Assembly: GCA_021151685.1 (NCBI GenBank)
Contig: JAGKWS010000042.1
Coordinates: 1 to 38,676 of the forward strand
Length of the DNA: 38,676 nucleotides
Direction of reading: 5' to 3'
Source of the DNA: Chitinophagaceae bacterium
GTDB taxonomy: Bacteria > Bacteroidota > Bacteroidia > Chitinophagales > Chitinophagaceae
Below the pieces are notes generated by a model. It worked only from the letters and a program-made list of their open reading frames with translations. It searched no databases and had not been told where the DNA came from. Of this stretch, positions 6,630 through 15,441 are shown in pieces (within the stretch, counting starts at the first letter, position 1; every line of letters starts with the position of its first letter). Made by a program: the position numbers and the translations under genes.

Positions 6630-6637
6630 TATTTTTG
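6630..6637 (+). promoter_or_regulatory. Promoter -7 box TATTTTTG for Crp-like gene
   Basis: TATTTTTG matches the Bacteroidota -7 consensus 21 nt before ATG 6659. A TTG lies at 6612-6614. The box overlaps the alternative TTG start at 6635 and so argues against it. Confidence 0.5.
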
Positions 6638-6658
6638 TTTTACAAATCACCATGCCAC

Positions 6659-7249
6659 ATGCACCACCTGTTATTGCAATACTTCAACAACATCATGCCC
6701 CTCACACCTCAAGAGGCCGATGACATTGCCGCAACTATACTGGAGCAGCAATATCCACGGGGGCATATATTGCTGCGCGAGGGGCAGGTGTCCTACGAGG
6801 CATGGTTTGTACTGGAGGGCTGTGTACGCCAGTATGTACTGGTAGATGGCGAAGAGCGCACCACCCAATTTTACCTGCCCGGCCATTGGGTTACATCGGT
6901 ACAAAGCTTCCGCGACCGTACTCCATCCCGCCATTTCATGGCCTGTAGCACCGATGCTACACTCGTTGTAGGCAATCGGGGCAAAGAAGAAGCTCTCTAT
7001 CAGGCCAATCCAAAGTTCGAGACCATCTCCCGCATCATTATGGAGCGCATTTTCGCCCAAAATCAAGACCAGCTCACCAGCTACATGGCCGATACCCCCG
7101 CCCAACGCTACCAGAAGTTGGTCAGCCAAAACCCCGATTTACTGCAAATGGTACCACAATACCAAATAGCCAGCTACATCGGTGTCCGGCCCGAGTCGCT
7201 CAGCCGCATTCGCCGCCGTTTGGCATCCGGCAATGCCGCTGCTAAGTAA
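6659..7249 (+). CDS. Crp/Fnr-family cyclic-nucleotide-binding-type regulator
   Basis: From ATG 6659 this encodes 196 aa. The N-terminal cNMP-binding jelly roll is seen as YPRGHILLREGQVSYEAWFVLEGCVRQYVLVDGEERTTQFYLPG; the Arg/Ser pair of the true cAMP pocket is not evident. The C-terminus has a short helix-turn-helix, QIASYIGVRPESLSRIRRRLA. This is the Bacteroidota Crp/Fnr subgroup commonly found next to oxidoreductases and transporters, whose ligands are mostly unknown. Its 3' end overlaps the convergent MDR dehydrogenase by 8 bp, so the two transcripts are antisense at their ends. The start is chosen on the promoter box at 6630. Confidence 0.88.
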   Translation: MHHLLLQYFNNIMPLTPQEADDIAATILEQQYPRGHILLREGQVSYEAWFVLEGCVRQYVLVDGEERTTQFYLPGHWVTSVQSFRDRTPSRHFMACSTDATLVVGNRGKEEALYQANPKFETISRIIMERIFAQNQDQLTSYMADTPAQRYQKLVSQNPDLLQMVPQYQIASYIGVRPESLSRIRRRLASGNAAAK

Positions 7250-8222
7250 AGCTTATAGCAATCGTGCCTGTTTTCTGTCCGCTCTGCGTCAGTCGGTGCG
7301 CTTCAGCTATAGCTTCCAACGGCATTATCTGGTCTACAACTGCCCGCACATAGCCCTCATTGGCTAGTCTTGTCAGTTCCCGCATATGGTCATATGTTTC
7401 CCTTGCCATTCCCGCCGACAGTTTTAGCTTGCCTCTCATCGCCAGTAACATACCTCCCATCATCTGGCCTATATCTGCCGCCACCAGCACCAGTCTGCCA
7501 CCCGGCTTCAGCTTCTTTTTGTACAGGCTCACAGGCGTTTTTCCTGCGGTGTCAAATATTACATCATATTGGTCGTTGCATGTTGCCAGCTCATTTCCCG
7601 TGTACGACATCACCTTGTCGGCACCCAATTGTTGCAATAGCAACAGGTTATGCGTATTGGCCGTTGCTGTTATATGCGCCCCATGGTACTTGGCCAGTTG
7701 TAGTATCATATTGCCCACCGCCCCCGATGCGCCCGAGATCAGAACCCGTTCGCCGGCCTTTAGTTGTGCAGCCTGTACAAAGTGCAGTGCCGTCATACCT
7801 CCAAAGGGTAGGGTAGCAGCATCGGTAAAGCTCATGTCTTTGGGCATGGGGCAAAATACCCCGTCTTCCGGCAGGGTCTTATATTCGGCATATGCCCCAA
7901 AGCCATATTGCAATGCGCAACTGCCATATACATTGTCGCCTGTTTTGTAGCGGGCAACGCTGGCACCGGCTGCTACAACTGTACCGGCAAAAATACCACC
8001 CGGTATCCTATACTTCGGTTTGGTAAGGCCAAAGAAAAGCCTTGCTGCAGCTGGCTGTCCCGCCCGCAACCGCCAATCGGCTGCGGTAACTGCTGTTGCT
8101 TTTATTTGTACCAGTACCTCATTGGGGGCTGGTTGAGGTATAGGTAGTTGGGTCAGTTGCAGCACCTCTGGCCCTCCATAAGCGGGGCACACAATAGCCT
8201 TCATCTGTTTTTCTGTCTTCAT
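7242..8222 (-). CDS. NAD(P)-dependent quinone oxidoreductase / alcohol dehydrogenase-like (MDR family)
   Basis: This 326-aa protein has the zinc-free MDR pattern. The N-terminal GroES-like domain starts MKAIVCPAYGGPEVLQL and includes VLVQIKATAVTAADWRLRAG. The nucleotide-binding domain has ISGASGAVGNMILQLAK around residue 155 and DVIFDTAGK near 220. No structural Zn Cys cluster is visible. Such enzymes reduce quinones or enones with NADPH. A minus-strand promoter box ends four nt before the ATG at 8222, so either that ATG is used on a leaderless message or the ATG at 8204 (MKAIVCPAYG, the canonical N-terminus) is used with a short leader. It converges with the Crp-like gene, overlapping by 8 bp. 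Confidence 0.9.
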   Translation of the reverse strand: MKTEKQMKAIVCPAYGGPEVLQLTQLPIPQPAPNEVLVQIKATAVTAADWRLRAGQPAAARLFFGLTKPKYRIPGGIFAGTVVAAGASVARYKTGDNVYGSCALQYGFGAYAEYKTLPEDGVFCPMPKDMSFTDAATLPFGGMTALHFVQAAQLKAGERVLISGASGAVGNMILQLAKYHGAHITATANTHNLLLLQQLGADKVMSYTGNELATCNDQYDVIFDTAGKTPVSLYKKKLKPGGRLVLVAADIGQMMGGMLLAMRGKLKLSAGMARETYDHMRELTRLANEGYVRAVVDQIMPLEAIAEAHRLTQSGQKTGTIAISFT

Positions 8223-8226
8223 GGGG

Positions 8227-8234
8227 CAAAGCTA
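8227..8234 (-). promoter_or_regulatory. Promoter -7 box TAGCTTTG for the MDR gene
   Basis: The minus strand reads TAGCTTTG directly before the MDR gene, leaving only four nt to ATG 8222 and 22 nt to ATG 8204. Transcription would then begin at or next to the first ATG. Confidence 0.5.
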
Positions 8235-8302
8235 TCTCAGCCATTTCCCCTATTCGTTGACTTAGGTTAATAAACGAAACCAGCATCACAACATCTGCGT
8301 AA

Positions 8303-8340
8303 AACAAAAAGACCGCACACCATAAAAGGTTTGTGCGGTC
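8303..8340 (-). terminator. Intrinsic terminator of the DapB-like gene
   Basis: The inverted repeat GACCGCACA (8311-8319) / TGTGCGGTC (8332-8340) is followed on the minus strand by a run of five T. It lies downstream of the minus-strand gene ending at 8475. Confidence 0.8.
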
Positions 8341-8474
8341 CTGCTATATCATTTTCCCCCGGCATACCCTATTGTATCCCTCCATTCGCCACAAAAAAAC
8401 ATTCCCCCAATTCATACAAAAACACCTACACACCCATCAAATCACTAATTACCTATTTGCAATTTGAAACTTTC

Positions 8475-9233
8475 CTAATTAGGGTTAGGGGTGAAGTAGG
8501 GCAACAAAATATCTTCGAAATTGTATAAGCCCGGCCCCATTCCCGTAAGGTTTTGCGCCGCAAATATCACCCCATTGCCAAATGCCTCTCTCGATATCGA
8601 CTCATGCACCAGTCGCACCGTCTGGTACGGAAACCCAAATATCAGCTCGTGTTTGCCCACAATGCCCCCTGCACGTACCGAATTGATTTCGGTCGATTCC
8701 AAATCCAGCGACTCCGCTATTTTTATGGCTGTGCCCGATATACCCTGCTTGGTTTTGAAATGTTCTTCCACCAATTGTATATCGGCCCATGGGGCTATCT
8801 TTTTCAAAAATTTCCCCGCAAACATCAGGTAGTTTACCCCCAGCGTTATATTGGGCGACCAAAACACCACCGTGTCCTTCGCCAGCGTGTGCAGCAATTC
8901 TTTTTCTGCATCGCCATAGTGCGATATGGCCGATATAATAGTGATCCCCCTTTTGGCCGCAGCCGCACCATACATATGTATGCTTTCAGCCGGCGAAAAA
9001 TCAATGATACAATCTACCGGATGTTCATCCAAAAACGTCTCTATATCCACATGTCCTACCGAACGTATAAAAGCTTCGTCTTCGGTGGCTATCCCCAAAA
9101 ACTCACCCACATGCCTGTGCTCCAGTACTTCCGACCGTCTCAATACCCATTTCAAACTAAAGTCGGGGTGTTGCATCAATACGCTGGCTACAGCTTTCCC
9201 GGCTTTCCCAAAGCCCATTAGTCCTGCTCTCAT
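8475..9233 (-). CDS. dapB: 4-hydroxy-tetrahydrodipicolinate reductase-like protein (DapB family, divergent)
   Basis: This 252-aa protein has an N-terminal Rossmann motif GFGKAGKAV, CIIDFSPAES near 75, and a DapB_C-like domain with SPNITLGVNYLMFAGKFLK. DapB reduces 4-hydroxy-tetrahydrodipicolinate with NAD(P)H in lysine and cell-wall diaminopimelate synthesis. The usual signature E-x-H-H-x-x-K-x-D-A-P-S-G-T-A reads EEHFKTKQGISGTA here: His158 and Lys162 are kept, the second His is Phe159, and DAP is replaced by a shorter GI. The C-terminus has VRAGGIVGKHELIFG, as in DapB. It may be a working lineage variant or a paralogue. It is monocistronic with its own terminator. Confidence 0.78.
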   Translation of the reverse strand: MRAGLMGFGKAGKAVASVLMQHPDFSLKWVLRRSEVLEHRHVGEFLGIATEDEAFIRSVGHVDIETFLDEHPVDCIIDFSPAESIHMYGAAAAKRGITIISAISHYGDAEKELLHTLAKDTVVFWSPNITLGVNYLMFAGKFLKKIAPWADIQLVEEHFKTKQGISGTAIKIAESLDLESTEINSVRAGGIVGKHELIFGFPYQTVRLVHESISREAFGNGVIFAAQNLTGMGPGLYNFEDILLPYFTPNPN

Positions 9234-9516
9234 TAGTTTACAGTTTTTTTAGTGTGAAAGAAATATGTGTGTTGCCTTGCCCGTAAATGGGTGCAGTTTT
9301 TGTGTAGGTGGTGTAGTCAATATACTGTTTTCTTCCTGTAGTTTTCCTTAACCTGCATCTGGGCCCAGCCACACACTGCGGTATTCGCTGGCTAAATGGT
9401 TGATTGGTAGTCGCTTAGTAGTCGCTCAAGAAAATGTTATTTTTTATACACCACTACTATTTCTGTGCTAAATGGTGCCATGGCTCACCAGAACAGTTTA
9501 TTCGTAATTTTCAGCC

Positions 9517-9966
9517 ATGAAACGCCATGAAAGCCTCGTCCCCCTCTCGCACGACCATCACGATGGTCTCGTATTCTGTTGGAATGTACGGCAAGGGTTG
9601 AAGCGAGGCATAGACACCAGCCGTATCATTACCTACTGCCTGTGGTTTTGGCAAGAGCACTTGGTAGCACATTTCGCCGAGGAAGAAAATTGGTTGTTCG
9701 TGCCGGGGCACCCTCTTTGCAATACTGCAGTACAGCAGCATACGCAAATACGCACCCTCATAGAAACATTGCCACAAAATCCCGAAAATACAGGCGCACT
9801 TGCCAATCTTATCGATCAGCATATCCGTCTCGAGGAACGCCAACTCTTCCCCGAATTAGAGAAACTCATTCCCACACATACGTTGGCCCTCATCGGCGAA
9901 AAACTACGCCAAAGTCATGCAGGCAACACATCTGCTTGCTACACCGATGAATTTTGGAAAGCATAA
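9517..9966 (+). CDS. Hemerythrin-like HHE domain protein
   Basis: This 149-aa soluble helical protein has LSHDHHDGL (His12, His14, His15), EHLVAHFAEEE (His48, His52, Glu55-57), a central His75 and DQHIRLEERQLFPELE (His102, Glu106/107). This spacing is that of the hemerythrin-like HHE fold, which holds a non-haem di-iron site. Members bind O2 or NO or take part in Fe-S cluster repair; the small cytoplasmic type seen here is not assigned to one role. It is a single gene, 283 nt from the divergent DapB-like gene, with no recognised partner. Confidence 0.85.
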   Translation: MKRHESLVPLSHDHHDGLVFCWNVRQGLKRGIDTSRIITYCLWFWQEHLVAHFAEEENWLFVPGHPLCNTAVQQHTQIRTLIETLPQNPENTGALANLIDQHIRLEERQLFPELEKLIPTHTLALIGEKLRQSHAGNTSACYTDEFWKA

Positions 9967-10035
9967 CACCACCAATCCTACTCTTCGGCTGTTGCTACTT
10001 CCTTGTCCTGTAAGATCACATGTGTTTAAAACGTA

Positions 10036-10058
10036 AGGGCGACCCTCGATGTCGCCCT
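10036..10058. terminator. Hairpin between convergent genes, possible bidirectional terminator
   Basis: AGGGCGA (10036-10042) pairs with TCGCCCT (10052-10058) across a nine-nt loop. No T tract follows on either strand, so termination is uncertain. It lies between the hemerythrin gene and the convergent dioxygenase-like gene. Confidence 0.4.
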
Positions 10059-10175
10059 ATAATGTGCAATGTAGCAAAACACCATCCAGCCCAACAAACT
10101 ATAACAAAACAGTGTATCACTACACTCCCGAAATGCTACATATCTGGGCAGAATACGCGCTGTACTTGTTTTCGC

Positions 10176-11174
10176 TTACAGCTTCTCAAACAATCTTGAT
10201 TGCCGATAGGTGCCTGATAAATTCGTGATTTTTACCGTATATATATACTTTCCTGCCGGCAAGTTGGATACATCTAAATCAATAGTATGTTCGCCCGATG
10301 ATAAGCTACCCGAAATTTGCTTATTTATTTCCCGCCCATCAACCGTCATGATACTTACGCGCACATCCGAAGGTGTCCGCAGAACAATGGGTATTTTGGT
10401 GTAGTCTGCGCATGGATTAGGGAAATTCTGCCTTATCTGCAATTGCCCCTCTGTTGCTACGTCATCTATGCCACTGGCACCCGCAGGGCCATTCACAAAG
10501 GCATCCCAAGACAAAACAAAACCCGAAGCAATACTACCGGTTATAGTACCCATTTCGGTTGCTGTGCCATCACTGAAGACATTGTCTGTAGCATTGTACG
10601 TATATCCGCTCATGCCCTTTGTATAACCAAGGCTACTCGCAGCGTTCACTGTTTCTACCGCACTGCCGGCCCCTTCGGGGAATGCTATTTGCGAGATCAA
10701 AAGAGTAGTGCCGGTTGTGGTGTAAATATGCACGTGTATGTGGGTGGCTCGGCTGGTATACCATCCCGGAAATATTGACGTAAACGATACCAGCCCTGCA
10801 CTGTCTGTAACTTGCCTGCCCCTCAGAAAGTCTTGTGCTGTATAATCTGTTGGCTGCATAGTAGTACCTCCGTACTGCGAGTAGTTGCCATCCTTATCGC
10901 AGTGCCAAATGTCCACCAACACACCCGCAAGCGGATTGCAGGAATTGTTGACATTCTTTACAGTAATGTTTACTGTAAATGGTACTCCGGTCCGCGTGCC
11001 AATTATGTTACTTCTTACCAACGATGCGGGTGTCAATGTAGGGAAGGGGCCTGCAGTTTCGGTATTTGCCACAGTACATGCCGCCGCCGCTTTGTTGGCA
11101 CCCAATATAGAGGGCGCAATAACGGCCATTCCCAAGAACCCAAGTCCTTTCTTCAAAAAGTCTGCTCTTTGCAT
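10176..11174 (-). CDS. Secreted intradiol ring-cleavage dioxygenase-like protein with T9SS-type C-terminal domain
   Basis: This 332-aa protein starts with an export signal of about 31 residues (FLKKGLGFLGMAVIAPSILG). Residues 38-240 form the intradiol dioxygenase beta-sandwich: TAGPFPT, VDIWHCDKDGNYSQYGG and FPGWYTSRATHIHVHIY. Tyr98, Tyr139, His145 and His147 sit where the non-haem Fe(III) ligands of protocatechuate dioxygenases lie. From about 255 a por-secretion-like tail follows: QNFPNPCADYTKIPIVL, VSIMTVDGREI, HTIDLDVSNLPAGKYIYTV. The enzyme would therefore be exported and placed on the surface or released by T9SS. Substrates could be catechols from plant or humic material. The cupin-like gene lies 6 nt upstream, so they are probably cotranscribed. 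Confidence 0.85.
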   Translation of the reverse strand: MQRADFLKKGLGFLGMAVIAPSILGANKAAAACTVANTETAGPFPTLTPASLVRSNIIGTRTGVPFTVNITVKNVNNSCNPLAGVLVDIWHCDKDGNYSQYGGTTMQPTDYTAQDFLRGRQVTDSAGLVSFTSIFPGWYTSRATHIHVHIYTTTGTTLLISQIAFPEGAGSAVETVNAASSLGYTKGMSGYTYNATDNVFSDGTATEMGTITGSIASGFVLSWDAFVNGPAGASGIDDVATEGQLQIRQNFPNPCADYTKIPIVLRTPSDVRVSIMTVDGREINKQISGSLSSGEHTIDLDVSNLPAGKYIYTVKITNLSGTYRQSRLFEKL

Positions 11175-11180
11175 ACATGA

Positions 11181-11837
11181 TTATTTTAAAAGTGAACATT
11201 CAACAAATAGTATAATTGCATTTTCCGACAGTGCTTCAAATGTTACCTCTTCAATGTCCCATAGCATCAGGCTGTCGCGGTATTCCATCAATCGTTCTTC
11301 GAAATCAAACGAACCGTTTAGGATACATGTAAACAGCCCGTTGCATGTATCGGTGAGGCTCATCTTGTCCTTTACTCTGCTATCATATACACCAACCTTT
11401 AGGCTATCTGCCAAGCCATTTGGCTGTATGAGACCATTTTTACGGTCTATGTTCAACGTACAGAAACACAGTTCGGCTGACTGTTGGGTACAGGCTGTCT
11501 TTTTTATGCCGATGTGCAGAAAGTTGACTTTATCATCAGGAAAAGGATTGCTTACAGTCACCTCCTTCGCCACACTGCCACAGTAGCAGAGCAATTCTTC
11601 CGGAGAAATTTCTCTTGCAGAATCAGCAAGAACCAATTTGCCCACAATAGGAAATAATATGTGAAGATGGTCTCCTGCCAGTACTATAGACAACTGCTCT
11701 GATGGCGAAATAAATATATCCTCTACCACTACCGTTTCAAGATGGCTGCTTCTAAAACGCTTACCAGTGGCGCAGAGTACTTCTTCGCGCATGTCTGCTC
11801 TGTAGAATCGAGAATTGTATGTATTGTTCGGTGGCAC
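11181..11837 (-). CDS. Pirin/YhaK-like cupin protein (C-terminal cupin type)
   Basis: This 218-aa protein has two beta-rich halves. The C-terminal half, KVGVYDSRVKDKMSLTD, FTCILNGSFDFEERLMEYRDSLMLWDIEEVTFEALSENAIILFVE (read in pieces), matches the C-terminal cupin of bacterial pirin-like proteins. The N-terminal half has FISPSEQLSIVLAGDHLHILFPIVG with few of the metal-binding His of active pirins, so it may be a non-catalytic, ligand-binding version. It is 6 nt upstream of the intradiol dioxygenase gene and probably in one operon, suggesting a link to aromatic or quinone handling. The exact function is unknown. Confidence 0.6.
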   Translation of the reverse strand: MPPNNTYNSRFYRADMREEVLCATGKRFRSSHLETVVVEDIFISPSEQLSIVLAGDHLHILFPIVGKLVLADSAREISPEELLCYCGSVAKEVTVSNPFPDDKVNFLHIGIKKTACTQQSAELCFCTLNIDRKNGLIQPNGLADSLKVGVYDSRVKDKMSLTDTCNGLFTCILNGSFDFEERLMEYRDSLMLWDIEEVTFEALSENAIILFVECSLLK

Positions 11838-11968
11838 AATTATGATTGCTAATGGTTGATTTTGTATTCATTATCTATCGTCATGAAATTAACATGAATA
11901 GCAGCCGTTGGCAAAAAAATGGGGCAACCCTATAAAATTTTGTAGGCATTTGTAACCGCGTGCCGGGT

Positions 11969-12667
11969 TCATCCTTCAGTCGTAAATATCTTGTTTACAT
12001 CATCCAGATATAGTCCACTCGTTGGCACCTCCCTATCGTTCAGAAAAATAACCCTGTTTTTGTATGCCGTCACCTTTTGCTTCGAAACAATGTACGATTT
12101 ATGTACCCTGATGAACTGGCTTTCGGGCAACTGCTTGATAAGTGTTTTCAATGCCATTCTTATCATGTAATACTTACCATTGTCCAGAAATATTTTCAGG
12201 TAATTGTCTTGTGCTTCCACATACCTGATGTCGGTAAGGGTTATCTTCTTTACGCCATAGTCTACTTTAATAGACAGATAATCTATTTCTACATCCTTCT
12301 TGAAATTGCGGAGCTGAAAATGATCCTTTGCCTTGTCAATAGCCCTTGCAAATCTGGCAAAATCAAAAGGCTTCAGCAGATAGTCAATTGCATTCAGGTT
12401 ATAGCTGTCTACAGCGTATTGTGGATAGGCAGTTGTAAAAATAACCGCTGTCACATCAGGAACTTTTTTGTAGAAATCGATACCAGAAATCAATGGCATT
12501 TCAATATCCAGAAACAGCAGATCCACATTGTTCTCGCCAATGTACTCAAGTGCTTTCCCGGCTCTTGTAAAAGTCCCTTTCAGGTCTACAGCGTCTATCT
12601 TACTGCAATATTCTTTTATTGCCTGAATGGCAAGGGGCTCGTCATCAATTGCAATGGCAGTTATCAT
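11969..12667 (-). CDS. LytTR-family response regulator
   Basis: This 232-aa regulator has an N-terminal receiver domain (acidic pair AIDDEP, phosphoacceptor Asp54 in LLFLDIEMPLISG, Lys99 in DYLLKPFDF). Its C-terminal LytTR DNA-binding domain shows IRYVEAQDNYLKIFLDNGKYY and FIRVHKSYIVS. It overlaps the histidine-kinase gene by four nt (ATGA), so the two are translationally coupled and form a two-component system. Targets are unknown; LytTR regulators bind direct repeats, often upstream of secreted or cell-envelope genes. The pirin/dioxygenase pair lies just downstream on the same strand. Confidence 0.93.
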   Translation of the reverse strand: MITAIAIDDEPLAIQAIKEYCSKIDAVDLKGTFTRAGKALEYIGENNVDLLFLDIEMPLISGIDFYKKVPDVTAVIFTTAYPQYAVDSYNLNAIDYLLKPFDFARFARAIDKAKDHFQLRNFKKDVEIDYLSIKVDYGVKKITLTDIRYVEAQDNYLKIFLDNGKYYMIRMALKTLIKQLPESQFIRVHKSYIVSKQKVTAYKNRVIFLNDREVPTSGLYLDDVNKIFTTEG

Positions 12668-13707
12668 TCCAGGTCCAAGAGTAGTTTAACAGTAAATTTA
12701 TTATCCGATTGCCCAACTGTAAGCTTGTGTCGCTGTGGGTACAATAGCATCAGTCTTTGTTTGGTAGTCTCTATGCCCAGTCCCATACCGTGCGGCCTGC
12801 TACGGGTAGGTACAATCGTATTTTGAACAAGCAGATCTACCGATTGCTGGTTGGTCTGTATGTATATCAATATTTCGGAATCGTCTTCCCCATTTACGCC
12901 ATGTTTAAATGCGTTTTCCACAAAAGGAATCAATAGAAATGGAGCTATCTCAAGATGGGGAAACTGGTCTTCTACTATAAGCGATACTGCCACCTCTTCC
13001 GTTAGCCGCAGCTTTTGCAGTTCCATGTAATCCTTTATATAGCCTATTTCCTTACCCACTTCTACCTTACTTCTGCCACCTTCGCCAATGGAATAGCGCA
13101 TGATGCCCGAAAGCCTGATGATGGAATCGGATACCAGTTCTGATTTTACAAGAGAAAGAGAGTGAATGCTGTTGAGGGTATTAAATAGAAAATGAGGATT
13201 AATCTGTGCCGTTAAAAATGATATCCTCGTGTTTAATCTGTCTTCCTTTATTCTATGATACTGTTGGTAGAGGCATTGGGTAAAGGAAACAGCATACACT
13301 ATTAGGAACATGAATAGATTAAAGCTATTGCCAATGGGGGTATATGTGGGTAAGTGGCGTACTTCTGGTGGTGCGGTAAAATAGTTCACGAAATAGAATA
13401 TGCCAACAGACAAGACAATAGATGTACCCAAGTATATATGCCTATGTTTGAAGTAAAAGCGCGGTATCGCTACACTTGTATTGAAATAGAACAAGGCTAT
13501 CAATAAAATAGCATTGGCCATACGCGGCAACTCCAGAATGTCGTATATGTACTTGTGTGCACCCTGCCCAAATCGTCGTGGATTGAACACGGTAGGAATT
13601 GACAAGAAAATACACCAAAAAATTATATGAATAAGTACTGTCGCGATTTTACCATTCTTATTCATCCTTACTTTCAATTTTTGTTTGTCATTCGTTACTT
13701 TTTTCAA
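12664..13707 (-). CDS. LytS-type sensor histidine kinase
   Basis: This 347-aa membrane protein has four hydrophobic segments (about 21-40, 65-80, 92-110, 128-145), a short linker and the His_kinase domain of the LytS/YehU class. The phosphorylated His172 is in LTAQINPHFLFNTLNSIHSL, the N box is LLIPFVENAFKHGV and the G box is GMGLGIETTKQRL. No periplasmic or PAS sensor domain is present, so signals probably enter through the membrane part. It phosphorylates the response regulator coded immediately after it, with an ATGA overlap. ATG 13665 (MNKNGKIATVL) is an alternative start that removes 14 basic residues. Confidence 0.92.
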   Translation of the reverse strand: MKKVTNDKQKLKVRMNKNGKIATVLIHIIFWCIFLSIPTVFNPRRFGQGAHKYIYDILELPRMANAILLIALFYFNTSVAIPRFYFKHRHIYLGTSIVLSVGIFYFVNYFTAPPEVRHLPTYTPIGNSFNLFMFLIVYAVSFTQCLYQQYHRIKEDRLNTRISFLTAQINPHFLFNTLNSIHSLSLVKSELVSDSIIRLSGIMRYSIGEGGRSKVEVGKEIGYIKDYMELQKLRLTEEVAVSLIVEDQFPHLEIAPFLLIPFVENAFKHGVNGEDDSEILIYIQTNQQSVDLLVQNTIVPTRSRPHGMGLGIETTKQRLMLLYPQRHKLTVGQSDNKFTVKLLLDLE

Positions 13708-14664
13708 TACCCCTACACAATTTTTTATGCCGTTGAGAAGCGATTTTTGTGAAGCAATACATGAGCCTTTGTGGCCTAAATGTCGGCTATAAGTCTTTGT
13801 TTTTCTTCGTATTACATCTTTGTGTCCTTGTGGTAAAGAAACTTTTTTATGCCATATTTTGAAGTCGAATTGGTATTTACTCTTATCAACATTATCTGGT
13901 GTTTATGCATTTTTCCGCACGCGTTGGCAACCACGTATTACAGCTCCTGTTCTACGAAACCTGTTAGTTGGCGTATATACATGAAGCCTGCATGTGGCAA
14001 GTGGTAGCCAATACATCAACAACGCAATTGCTGGTTTCGTCCGTCGTACGGTGCCGCCATTACAAAATACAATATTCCAGAAATATGAATGTACGCTATG
14101 GTAGCCATTGAATCCAATTTCATGTGGCGATCGGGTGTTTTTCTGTAGTATCGCTGCTTGGCTCGGTGTTCGTACCAAATCATAGCAGCGAAAAGCCTTA
14201 AGATTGAACGCACTTGTCACCAAATAGCTCATCAGATTCATGCTCCCCAAAGCAGAATGGTGTACTTTATTTTTGCATTCTTCCTAAGTTGCCTGAGTCT
14301 GTCATGCGAAGTACACGGGTGGGTAAATATGTGCAGTGCGTCAACCCAGCCCCCAAAATATTTCCCCAATCATGGCCTTATGGTGCCATTTTTCCGTCCA
14401 TCAAAGCAATGTCGCTTCAAAATAGTACCAAGTCACACCTTACTGCCAGGCTCCCAATGGCACTACCTCACAAAGCCAGCACTATGCCGCTCAGTATCGC
14501 CTTCTTACACACAACAAACCAGCGTGTGGCCATCCCTTAGCCCAGCGTAGCCACTGGGCACATAACACAAGAGTAGGCACAGTAAACAGAGTACGCGACA
14601 ATGACGCAAAATTGCCCTCCTCTTTCACTACGGCACAATCCTGTTTCAAACAATTAACTAACCA
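13708..14664. other. Gene-poor stretch with decayed sequence
   Basis: No intact gene is supported in these 957 nt. Short frames on the minus strand around 13903-14250 have unrelated composition and no recognised domain. A peptide-like stretch in another frame (14016-14213) has one hydrophobic segment but no family signal. The part from 14361 to 14588 is a diverged copy of 16145-16424. Confidence 0.6.
14361..14588 (-). pseudogene. Remnant of a small membrane-protein gene, copy A
   Basis: The region is a diverged relative of 16145-16424: both keep CATGGC..A.ATGGTG, GCCAGCA..ATGCCGCTCA, CAACAAACCAGC and GGGCACATAACA in the same order. Read on the minus strand it gives ATRWFVVCKKAILSGIVLAL and then a stop, followed in another frame by KWHHKAMIGE. 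Stops and frame changes break it, so it is not expressed as one protein. The family was not recognised. Confidence 0.4.
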
Positions 14665-15441
14665 CTACAACTGGCTTGCAATGCCATTCCACAACGTTAT
14701 CCGCGCCCTTAGTGCCGCTTGCACATACGTAGTAGCCTCAGCCCACTTTGTCTCATCATCTCCACACAGTTGTTCCGTCATCTCGTAAGCCAAATGCGAG
14801 TGGTGGTCGCCGTCCACCTCTATGTGCCGTTCCAGATAATACTGAAACACCGATACATCTACCTGCTTTTGCGCATTCAACTCTTTCACAAAAGAGATGA
14901 ATATGCCCGGTATCAAATCTTCCCTACCAAAGGTGAACACTGCCGCCATCAGATGGGGCGCACCCGTACCTATTGTTTCAAAAGTATTGCCTACAAACTG
15001 CTGCACGGCCTCGTTTACGCCGGCTGCTTTCAGTGCATCCGGCACTGTATGCCCGGCTATTATGTCGGCCACCATTTTTTCTATGGTGGCAGTGTGGGCT
15101 CCAGCCTGCTTCATCGCATTCAGGTACAGCTCAAAGTGGCTCACGCGTACACCGTCCATATCCACATCGCTCTCTTCGCCCGTCACTATCTCGTTTATCA
15201 GGTAGCGTGTAGCCGCATGGCCACGTGGCACCCATGGTACATCAGTACACGTCAGGTGGCGTTGCAGGCTTTTCAACAGCGACATAAAGTCCCACACCGC
15301 ATACACATGATGCTCCATAAACAGCCGCAACTTATCTATGCTGTTCACCTGTTGGTACACAGGGTGGTGTATCAGTTCCTCTCTCAGGGGGGCTATAGCA
15401 TTCTGTAGCGCATGCAGTCTGTGGTTCGTAGTCTGTGTCAT
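14665..15441 (-). CDS. DUF3050 domain protein (haem-oxygenase-like fold)
   Basis: This 258-aa soluble protein matches the DUF3050 pattern: LREELIHHPVYQQVNSIDKLRLFMEHHVYAVWDFMSLLKSLQ (in pieces), WVPRGHAATRYLINEIVTGEESD, and the late His-rich IEVDGDHHSHLAYEM. The fold is related to haem oxygenase and TenA-like di-iron proteins, and the conserved His and Glu (HHVYAVWD, EIVTGEE, DGDHHSH) suggest a metal site. The reaction is unknown. A promoter box ends five nt before the ATG, so the message is probably leaderless. It stands alone between decayed sequences, so it appears to be kept by selection. Confidence 0.88.
   Translation of the reverse strand: MTQTTNHRLHALQNAIAPLREELIHHPVYQQVNSIDKLRLFMEHHVYAVWDFMSLLKSLQRHLTCTDVPWVPRGHAATRYLINEIVTGEESDVDMDGVRVSHFELYLNAMKQAGAHTATIEKMVADIIAGHTVPDALKAAGVNEAVQQFVGNTFETIGTGAPHLMAAVFTFGREDLIPGIFISFVKELNAQKQVDVSVFQYYLERHIEVDGDHHSHLAYEMTEQLCGDDETKWAEATTYVQAALRARITLWNGIASQL

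Noticed and set aside
13903..14250. 115-codon minus-strand frame
   Set aside because: No recognised domain, poor composition, no promoter box and located in a decayed stretch.
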